From a virus, in IMG/VR virus record IMGVR_UViG_3300049733_000392, positions 1-29,588 of that record: a stretch of DNA of 29,588 nucleotides, one strand, 5' to 3'. Both the position numbers and the translations under genes were made by a program. The notes beneath the pieces are model-generated. The model was not told the origin of the DNA. It searched no databases and was given only the letters and a program-made list of their open reading frames with translations. This document shows positions 20,854 to 27,700 of the stretch, piece by piece; within the stretch, counting starts at the first letter, position 1; each line of letters begins with the position of its first letter.

Positions 20854-21018
20854 TCACTTTTCGTTCTTGTTCTTCCGAAAACCGACCTTGACCGTCACCA
20901 TGCGACGCACCGCAATGACCCCAAGTGTGATGGCAGCTCCGGCAATGACGCCTCGATGCCATCCATCCTTGTAGCCCAGCGTGTACGACGCAAGCAACTG
21001 TGTATGGTTGGATTCCAT
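20854..21018 (-). CDS. Small single-span membrane protein (54 aa)
   Basis: Starts at ATG 21018 after AAGGAGAACGAA. The polar N-terminus (MESNHTQLLASYTLGYKDGW) is followed by a span (about 23-37, GVIAGAAITLGVIAV) and a basic tail (RRMVTVKVGFRKNKN). It is a one-gene cassette between promoter copy 8 and the terminator at 20825-20846. Its family is unknown. Confidence 0.72.
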   Translation of the reverse strand: MESNHTQLLASYTLGYKDGWHRGVIAGAAITLGVIAVRRMVTVKVGFRKNKNEK

Positions 21019-21044
21019 TTCGTTCTCCTTTTTGTAGTTCTCCT

Positions 21045-21069
21045 ATTATAGGACGTGTGAATCTTGCGA
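21045..21069 (-). promoter_or_regulatory. Shared promoter, copy 8
   Basis: Minus-strand TCGCA (21065-21069), 14 nt, TATAAT (21045-21050). It drives the 54-aa gene. A TTTCTTTTT tract of the preceding terminator abuts TCGCA. Confidence 0.8.
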
Positions 21070-21077
21070 AAAAGAAA

Positions 21078-21095
21078 GAGCCCCCACAGGGGCTC
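21078..21095 (-). terminator. Terminator after the 124-aa gene
   Basis: Minus-strand GAGCCCC / loop / GGGGCTC, seven perfect pairs, then TTTCTTTTTC running into promoter copy 8. Confidence 0.82.
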
Positions 21096-21099
21096 AATC

Positions 21100-21474
21100 T
21101 CAATCATCATCATCCGTACGCCAATCTATATCTGGATGTGGTCCATGCCAGTCTTCTAGCCATTCATCAAAGTCTAGCGGTTCGGAGTTTTCATCAACCA
21201 ACGCATTTGTGCCATCGCCAACGTAAAACTCTTGTTCATAATCGCGATAGTACTCCATCGCCCATTCTCTTTCGGCTCTGTCTTCTTCAGCACAAAAGCG
21301 ATCAAACTCTAGTTTTTTGACGAAAGCTCTATACTTTGGGTATGCAATTCCGATCACGATAACCTTTGTTATGACCAGTCCTGTTACGACCGCATACCTT
21401 CTAGCATTACGCCTGAAGTGGTTCTTGATCTTGCTTACTCTTGTTTCAGCTCTTTCTTCTTCATTCTCGCTCAT
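21100..21474 (-). CDS. Single-span membrane protein (124 aa) with shared anchor motif
   Basis: Starts at ATG 21474 after AAGGAGAACGAA or similar. The acidic N-terminus leads into KIKNHFRRNARRY (15-27) and a span (about 28-45, AVVTGLVITKVIVIGIAY), the anchor motif also found in the 96-aa and 154-aa proteins. The C-terminal two thirds are acidic and aromatic with FCAEEDRAEREWAMEYY and an end of TDDDD. There is no HTH-like segment, unlike the other two. It is a one-gene cassette between promoter copy 9 and the terminator at 21078-21095. Confidence 0.75.
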   Translation of the reverse strand: MSENEEERAETRVSKIKNHFRRNARRYAVVTGLVITKVIVIGIAYPKYRAFVKKLEFDRFCAEEDRAEREWAMEYYRDYEQEFYVGDGTNALVDENSEPLDFDEWLEDWHGPHPDIDWRTDDDD

Positions 21475-21501
21475 TTCGTTCTCCTTTCTGAGCGTTCTCT
21501 C

Positions 21502-21526
21502 ATTATAGGAGGTGTGGAATTTGCGA
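21502..21526 (-). promoter_or_regulatory. Shared promoter, copy 9
   Basis: Minus-strand TCGCA (21522-21526), 14 nt, TATAAT (21502-21507). It drives the 124-aa gene. Confidence 0.78.
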
Positions 21527-21531
21527 AAAAA

Positions 21532-21553
21532 CCATAGCCCTTGTGGACTATGG
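21532..21553 (-). terminator. Terminator after the 64-aa gene
   Basis: Minus-strand CCATAGTCC / ACAA loop / GGGCTATGG with one G-T pair, then TTTTTT running into promoter copy 9. Confidence 0.8.
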
Positions 21554-21561
21554 CTTTTCTT

Positions 21562-21756
21562 TCAGTTCTCGATCAACTTCTGCAACCGCAGATACTCCAG
21601 AAACGCATCTGTGTCCTCGATTGTCCTCTTGATGCTGGCGATCCTGTTCTTGCGCGCCTTCCGAATCCGGTAGCGACGCATGCTTTCACGTCCAGCAATG
21701 AGCACTGCGAGTCCACCGACCGTTCCGATCAGTATCTTCTTGTCTTGATTGTTCAT
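21562..21756 (-). CDS. Small single-span membrane protein (64 aa)
   Basis: ATG 21756 follows AGGAGGTAATGAG, which is the stretch just after the -10 of promoter copy 10. A short N-terminus (MNNQDKK) precedes the span (about 8-21, ILIGTVGGLAVLIA), then a strongly basic segment (RESMRRYRIRKARKNR) and an acidic helix (TIEDTDAFLEYLR). It is a one-gene cassette. The basic tail suggests it faces the cytoplasm; the role is unknown. Confidence 0.72.
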   Translation of the reverse strand: MNNQDKKILIGTVGGLAVLIAGRESMRRYRIRKARKNRIASIKRTIEDTDAFLEYLRLQKLIEN

Positions 21757-21769
21757 CTCATTACCTCCT

Positions 21770-21794
21770 ATTATAGGAGGTGTAGATTATGCGA
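21770..21794 (-). promoter_or_regulatory. Shared promoter, copy 10
   Basis: Minus-strand TCGCA (21790-21794), 14 nt, TATAAT (21770-21775). The ATG of the 64-aa gene lies only 13 bases after the -10, so the mRNA would have a very short or no leader. Confidence 0.78.
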
Positions 21795-22006
21795 ATTGTT
21801 CTCTAGAAATCTCCCCCCGGGGATTTTTTGGCCTTGAAAACGGGAATTCCTTCGGAAAGGCCTCTGTAAGCCTCTAGGAGACGAGAAGCGAATTTTCCGC
21901 ACCCAACATACCCCCCAACCCTGTTTCGTCGCTTAGAACGCATTCTAGAGGGGTGTTTCTAACGAAAAGGGCAAAAAATATAAGAATTGACCGACAAAAA
22001 CAGAAA
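21795..22006. other. About 210-bp spacer without a recognisable gene
   Basis: It lies between the terminator at 22007-22035 and promoter copy 10. I see several short inverted stretches, such as TAGAA / TTCTA near 21930-21955 and a GC-rich hairpin near 21810-21830 whose T-run is on the plus strand, but no convincing gene, tRNA or known element. Confidence 0.6.
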
Positions 22007-22035
22007 GGCCATGCTGAATTCTCTTCAACATGACC
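22007..22035 (-). terminator. Terminator after the 95-aa gene
   Basis: Minus-strand GGTCATGTTGAA / GAGAA loop / TTCAGCATGGCC, 12 pairs with two G-T, then TTTCTGTTTTTG. Confidence 0.8.
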
Positions 22036-22076
22036 TCTCCGTCTTTGTTCAACCCTTTCGGTTGATCGTCCTCTTG

Positions 22077-22364
22077 TTACCTCGTTCTGAGGAACATCTG
22101 TTTTGCGTTGGACGTCACGACATGCTTCTGTTCGTAGGCGACCATGATGAGGATTCCCGCCAAGTTTCCCGCAACGATGGCCATTGTGTCGCTTGTTACC
22201 GGCTTCCGAGCATTCTCGCTCTTCATCCGGCTCAATCGTTCCAATTGATCCATCAGTTTCAGGAACTCTGGGTCTTCCACACCATAGGTGCGCATTCCTT
22301 CCAGAACCTTCTCGATCGGTTCATCGTAAATCGATGTCCGCTCCTTCTTCAGTAGCTTGAACAC
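22077..22364 (-). CDS. Conserved phage protein with one membrane span (95 aa, GTG start)
   Basis: The start is GTG 22364, with AAGGAG six bases upstream. The N-terminal two thirds are helical and charged: YDEPIEKVLEGMRTYG and PEFLKLMDQLERLSRMK. A hydrophobic segment follows (about 60-78, TMAIVAGNLAGILIMVAYE) and a short basic end. The pattern DEPIExVLExMxTYG ... MAxVAGNLxGILxxVAYEQKH is one I recall from many Gram-positive phage proteins of unknown function. It is driven by promoter copy 11 and ends at a strong terminator. Confidence 0.78.
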   Translation of the reverse strand: MFKLLKKERTSIYDEPIEKVLEGMRTYGVEDPEFLKLMDQLERLSRMKSENARKPVTSDTMAIVAGNLAGILIMVAYEQKHVVTSNAKQMFLRTR

Positions 22365-22387
22365 GACTCTCCTTTCTAGTTTCTCCT

Positions 22388-22412
22388 ATTATAGGAGTGG
22401 TGAAATATGCGA
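22388..22412 (-). promoter_or_regulatory. Shared promoter, copy 11
   Basis: Minus-strand TCGCA (22408-22412), 14 nt, TATAAT (22388-22393). It lies nine bases beyond the stop of the 119-aa gene and drives the 95-aa gene. It is the most upstream copy in the window. Confidence 0.78.
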
Positions 22413-22420
22413 AAGGCGAA

Positions 22421-22780
22421 TCAAACTTGCTGCTGAAGTACCTTGAACGAGATGCGCTCTTCGTCCGCCAACTCTTCCGGATCTGCGTGCAGCACGAGAA
22501 TATACCCGGCTGCACCACCACCATCCTGCTTCACGACGAATTCACCGTGCAGATCTCTGTCTGACGCCAAATATCGCTTCCTGCTCTCATGAACGAGCCA
22601 ACCATAGAGCAATGACAGGAGCGCAATGCCCCCGAGCACATACTTAACCGCTGGCAAGTCCACAAAGAGCGAAGTAGTGAAATATAGCGCTGAACAGACC
22701 GGAAGAATGAGCATGACGAACGTCTTGGTGAATTCGTACGCCTCGTTGGTGAGAATCGGCCTTTTTCCATCTGGACGCAT
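22421..22780 (-). CDS. r1t-holin-like membrane protein (119 aa)
   Basis: Starts at ATG 22780 after AAGGAGACATA. Two hydrophobic segments lie at about 19-37 (FVMLILPVCSALYFTTSLF) and 45-63 (KYVLGGIALLSLLYGWLVH), with ILP, LYF and LP patterns of r1t-type holins. The C-terminal soluble part (about 77-119) has DLHGEFVVKQDGG, YILVLHADPEEL and ISFKVLQ, a beta-like tail I recall from actinophage membrane proteins. Its position directly after the tail genes fits a lysis or virion role. Holin function is inferred from topology and the motif only. Confidence 0.6.
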   Translation of the reverse strand: MRPDGKRPILTNEAYEFTKTFVMLILPVCSALYFTTSLFVDLPAVKYVLGGIALLSLLYGWLVHESRKRYLASDRDLHGEFVVKQDGGGAAGYILVLHADPEELADEERISFKVLQQQV

Positions 22781-22789
22781 TATGTCTCC

Positions 22790-23902
22790 TTACGTTCCCA
22801 GAATTTCCAACGTCGGATGTGAGCTTTCTCCCGTTTCGTCCTCAATCTCCACATACTCCACAACCCGCATCGTCGCAATGGGGCCGTAACTGCTGTCAAC
22901 CGACACAATGTCGCCCATGTTGTAATCACGGCGATATGCATAAGTTGGCGTACGTGAAATATCGGTACGAGAGAGCTGGAGGCGCTTTTGGGCCTGTAGG
23001 GCCTGATTGCCTCGAGTGGTCATGGCTGTGCGTACTGACGTAAGGGTCGCTCCTGTCGGAATAACGTCGTACACGCCATCGATGTCTGATCCGTCAACGA
23101 GAAGGACTCGTCGATCGAGGCCGGTCTCCGGTCCATGCACCATTTGCTCGACATAGCGCCCTGAGACGAGAGCCGAGGTCTTGAGTTTCTTGATGGACCA
23201 GAGGTAATCGGCCGAATCGATGTCTCCGTTTTTGGTGGAGAAGACCACTTGACTACGACGGTCGTCACCGTCATGGATGAGAAGCGTCGCATTGGCTCCT
23301 GGCTGTGGCAGGCCGGCAACATTGTGAGGACGAATTCCCCGTAATCCAAGGTCGTTGACCTCGAGAATATCGAGAAGCTCTTTCATCACATTGTTGCGCT
23401 TGACAGTTCTCGCCTCACTGACACCTGTGCCGCTCACATCGTTCGCACCGACCAGAGACGGAATTCCATCACCAGCATTGATGACGGTGCCTACCCGAAT
23501 ATGATCATTGATGAGCGTTGTGCCCTGAATCCACGTGTAGTTGGCTGGCAGAGTGTAGAGCGAAACGCTGATGCTTGCAGGAGGAGCGGCCCAGTTGTTG
23601 TTCTGACCGACGATACGCCCCTCAAGAAGTGTCTGCAGGCTTCGACCAGTTACGGTCAGCAGTGGATCTTTGTCCTCCTCCTCGGCAATCTGGTGATTCT
23701 CCACCACCATGACCTCGAGAGTCTTGTGATGGGAAATAAGAGTACCGAGGGGGAGGAACTCACGCAGACCTGAGCTCAGTTTGGCCTTGATCTCGAATTC
23801 GCCAGGATCTCTGTACCTCTCCGTCCAAGAGGCACTGTCCCATTCGTCGATCGTTTGTCCACTCGTGAACGTGTTGGGGTCGTTGAATCGGAATAGATCC
23901 AT
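22790..23902 (-). CDS. Gp37-like tail protein (ReqiPepy6 type)
   Basis: A 370-aa protein. The opening MDLFRFNDPNTF, the pattern WTERYRDPGEFEIKAKL, VVENHQIAEEEDKDPLLTVTGRSLQ and the later RRDYNMGDIVSVDSSYG match the Siphovirus ReqiPepy6 Gp37-like family as I remember it. Members act in the tail tip or baseplate of Gram-positive siphoviruses. The start is coupled to the Dit-like gene (TAATG overlap, GGGGGGTGTA upstream). The order tape measure - Dit - Gp37-like is standard for a siphovirus tail module. No signal peptide or membrane segment is present. Confidence 0.82.
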   Translation of the reverse strand: MDLFRFNDPNTFTSGQTIDEWDSASWTERYRDPGEFEIKAKLSSGLREFLPLGTLISHHKTLEVMVVENHQIAEEEDKDPLLTVTGRSLQTLLEGRIVGQNNNWAAPPASISVSLYTLPANYTWIQGTTLINDHIRVGTVINAGDGIPSLVGANDVSGTGVSEARTVKRNNVMKELLDILEVNDLGLRGIRPHNVAGLPQPGANATLLIHDGDDRRSQVVFSTKNGDIDSADYLWSIKKLKTSALVSGRYVEQMVHGPETGLDRRVLLVDGSDIDGVYDVIPTGATLTSVRTAMTTRGNQALQAQKRLQLSRTDISRTPTYAYRRDYNMGDIVSVDSSYGPIATMRVVEYVEIEDETGESSHPTLEILGT

Positions 23903-24747
23903 TACACCCCCCAGTACGCCACGTCGAATCGCAGTTCCTCCCAGGTCATCGCTGCCAGATTCACGAAGTGGAATTCGTTGAATCCAGGGAAGATGAGTGG
24001 TTGAACCGATGTTGGGTCGATTCGGTCGAGAAGGTGCGTTGTCACACCACTTCGAACCATGTACAAATATCGATTGGTGAACTCGCTCGAGAAGTAGATC
24101 ACATCATTTGCCAAGAAGCTTGACGTCGGTGTGACCTTGAAGTCCCATGTCGGATTCGTTGCCTTGTCCTGAATCGTGAAGCTCGCAAGCGTGCTCTTGA
24201 TCTTGAACCGCATGGTGAATCCGTGAGGAGCCGTCGAGATGCTGTCTGCAATGACGATCGGGTTCGTTGTGGGAAGGTCATCCACACCCATGACGACTGG
24301 GTTGATTCCCCTGAACATCGGGTCATTGCATCGGATTGTGATCTGAAGTTCAGGTGTCTTCGAGAAATATGGCACCTCGAACTTGATCAGGTGGCCGTCG
24401 ATCTTGGCGACGGTAGCTGCACCAGAGATGAACTGGAGTGTGAGTTTCCCCGATCTCGTTGCCGAGATCACTCGGTACAAGTTGTCCCGAATATAGGAGA
24501 TGGACTCATTGAGGTTGAACCGAGGGTTCAAGACAATTCGAATGATGATGTCTCGAGCCTTCAGTCTGAAGTCGTAGAACCGATCCGACCCATCCTTGCT
24601 GAAGCCGTAGAACCGAGGAGTGATCTCCTCTGCATCCAGACCGACGATCGTCCGCACCATGTACGGCGACTGAGAAGACACATTCCGGAGATCGAAGCTG
24701 ATAGCCTCTGACTCATTGGAATATAGACTGACACTTGTCACTCTCAT
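23902..24747 (-). CDS. Distal tail (Dit-like) protein
   Basis: A 281-aa protein starting at ATG 24747 in ATGA overlap with the tape measure stop. Typical features of siphovirus distal tail proteins: an N-terminal beta region with SQSPYMVRTIVGLDAEEITPRFYG, repeated strands (FRLKARDIIIRIVLNPRFN), a GHLIKFEVPYFSKTPELQITIRC segment, and a second barrel-like C-terminal region ending with FVNLAAMTWEELRFDVAYWG. Dit forms the hub joining tail tube and tip. The gene order supports this call. The upstream ribosome-binding GGAGG is rather far, consistent with translational coupling. Confidence 0.78.
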   Translation of the reverse strand: MRVTSVSLYSNESEAISFDLRNVSSQSPYMVRTIVGLDAEEITPRFYGFSKDGSDRFYDFRLKARDIIIRIVLNPRFNLNESISYIRDNLYRVISATRSGKLTLQFISGAATVAKIDGHLIKFEVPYFSKTPELQITIRCNDPMFRGINPVVMGVDDLPTTNPIVIADSISTAPHGFTMRFKIKSTLASFTIQDKATNPTWDFKVTPTSSFLANDVIYFSSEFTNRYLYMVRSGVTTHLLDRIDPTSVQPLIFPGFNEFHFVNLAAMTWEELRFDVAYWGV

Positions 24748-27700
24748 GGGATTGCCAGCTCCTCCTTCGCCATCGTGATCTGATTACGGGTTTGCTTGTA
24801 GATGTCACCCGTTGACAGCTGCGTTGGGGCGTTGATCGTCTGATTGAATACGACATCACCACCAGGGGTGGCTCCTGCCTCTGCGGTCGGCTCCTCGACT
24901 GGAGTCGCTGTCCTGGCGATCGTCTGTGCCTGAATATACGCTGGATTGAACGGGATGCTGGCTGTTGGCATCATGCCACCGATCAATTGCGCATCTCGTT
25001 GCACCTGCGACAAATCAAGCACCGGCGTAATTGTCGGACTTGTGATCTCCACAGCGTTGACCATCTCACTGAATTTCTTCAGCTTGCTCTGAACGCTGTC
25101 TGTCATGGCTACGACTTGTGATACGGCTTGCTTCTCTGGGTTGCTGTTCTCCTCGATTCCAACAGCCATACCTTCCATCATCAGATCACCGATCTCCATG
25201 AACAACTTCGATGGAGAGCCAATGCCCAAGAAGCTGGCTACGCCACCAACAGCAGACCGAAGTCCACCGACAATGGATTGACCAACTCGAGCAACCTTTC
25301 CAGCGAGTCCGAACGTCATACCGTCGATGATCGCACCGACGAGACGAGTACCAGCGGACCGAAGTTCGCCAGAGTGAGACTCGACGGAGGAGGCCAAGCT
25401 GTCCACGAATGTGACAACTGTGTCCATCGCTGCGTCCGCAATATCAGAAGCAGCCTCACCAATACCGGTGATCAAGTCAATGATCATGTCGGTACCAGCT
25501 TGGATGATTCGCTGTGCTTCGGCTCCAACCGATGTGATGAACTTCGTGATCATCGTTCCGACAGCTGTGACGATCTTCTGCAGATTGTCCGTCATGCCTT
25601 GAAGGAACTTGACCAGGGCGTCTGTACCAGCCTTTGCCACCTTTGTTGCGTTGTTGCCAACAGCAGTGACGAAGCTGGAGATCATCGTTCCAACGGCATT
25701 CACAACCTTGATGAGATTGTTCGTGATACCGCTGAGGAATTGGATCAGTGCATTCACACCAGCCGTAACAATTCGTCCAGCGAGACTGGCAACTGTCGTC
25801 AGGAATGTTGTGATCATCGTGACGACGGCTGTCGCAACCTTTGCAAGGTTGTTGGTAATACCGCTGAGGAATTGGATGAGCAGGTTGATCGCTGCGTCGA
25901 TGATTCGTTGACGTGCCGCAGCAACCGTATTGATGAACGTGATGATGAGATTCAAGATCGCATCAACGTACTGGGGCATAGCCTCAGTGATACCGTTGAT
26001 GAAGTTGACAAGAATCTCGACGCCAACCGTGACGAACTGTTCGATGTTGTCTCGAATAGCGGTCAACAAGGCAAGAATCAAATCTATACCCAGCTGAACG
26101 ATGTTCGGGATCAGCGAACGAATCGTATCGATGATTGTTGTGAATATGGCGTAGAGAGCCTCGCCGATCTTTGGCATGACCTCAATGATGAGTTGCAGCA
26201 GTTCCAAGAGGAGCAGCTTGAGTGCTTCGACGAGAACCGGTAGACCCTCGACGAAGGTTGTGAGGAATTCCAGTAGCGCAAGAGCCATCTCCTGCGCCAG
26301 CAGCTGCATGCGCATGGACAGTCGATCTGCGAGATCCAACATTGTTGTGACAAACGTTGTAACGGTTCGCACAAGAATCTCCAGCGCCTTTGCAAGCGCC
26401 AAGATGCCGATGCCAGCCAAGGCCAAGCCCGCTCCAAGGAGCACGATTGCAACGCCCAGAGCGAGTAGTGCTGCGATAGCACCAGTCGCCATTATTGCGT
26501 ACGCAACCGCTGCAAGGACTGCCAAACCAGCAGCCAAAGCGACAATTGCGGTGATGATTTGCGCAATACTGAGCGAAGCCAACGTCTTGATGACTGCTGC
26601 TAGAGCCAAGAGCGACACAGATATGATGGCAATCGCAACCGCACCAGCAATAGCTCCACTCATTGCGTGTGAAGCAACTGCTAGCACGAGAAGCGCCAAC
26701 GCCATAGCCGTGATGCCCTTTGCGATTTCACCCCAGGACATGCCACCGAAACTCTGCAGTGCCTTTGCGATGATGTTGAGAGCAACGGACACCACAAGAA
26801 GACCTGCCCCGGTGAGGAGCAGATTCCCTGGCATCAGCTGCATTCCCAACGCAATTGCCACGAGTCCAGCGGCAACACCGGCAAGTCCCTTCCCCAACTG
26901 ACCCCACGACATGGCAGCAAATGCTTCGACAGCGTTTGCCAAGATGCGTAGAGAGGTGGCGATAAGGACCAATCCGACGCCCTGGAGTGCGATGTTCTTC
27001 GGCATGAGCCGCATGGCTCCTGCAATGATCATCAAACCGGTGGCAATACCGAGCATCCCCTTGCCCATCTCGCCCCAACTCATCGTCGCAAACACCTTGA
27101 CGGCGAGTGCGAGGATGTTGAGGGCAACTGCGATGGCAAGCAGTCCGACTCCCATCCGGATCATTCCACCGCTGGTCTTTGACATGATGGCTGTTGCTAC
27201 GGTTAGAACACCGAGCAAAACGGTTACACCAATTAACCCCCGGAGCAATTCTCCCCAACTCATTGTGGAAAGTACTTTGACTGCAACCGAAAGAATTAGC
27301 ATGGCGGATGCCAACAGGATGAGACCACCGGCGATAATTCCGAGCTTCGCTGCTGACATGGTGCTGAACCCGGCCTTGTTTAGCAGGGTAAATGCACCAA
27401 TCAGCTGACCGAAGCCGACAGCCAGAGCCGTCATTGCCTTGGTCAAAGCTGCAGAATCGATCATGGATAGGACGACTACCGAAGCGGTGAGGATGCCGAT
27501 CGCAATGGCGATCTTCATCAAGGCTTCTGCTTTGAGATTGGTCTGCATTGCGCCGAGAACACCGGTGAGCTGATCGAGGGCTTGTGTGATGCCCCCAAAT
27601 ATCCCTCCGGTGAGATCGATACTGAGACCGTTCTTCATGAAGTTGCGCAGGATGAGGACAAGACCACCGAGCAAGCCCGTATTGATCGTGTCCAATGCCT

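Noticed and set aside
21810-21830. GC-rich hairpin followed by TTTTTT on the plus strand
   Set aside because: The loop is too tight for a clean terminator and no plus-strand gene lies before it.
18188-22412. Regularly recurring 25-bp elements might be a CRISPR array
   Set aside because: The spacing is hundreds of bases and each copy is followed by a gene; the elements fit promoters.
25128-26243. Long plus-strand open frame (371 codons)
   Set aside because: It is antisense to the tape measure gene, with composition reflecting its repeats; no ribosome-binding site or plausible domain.
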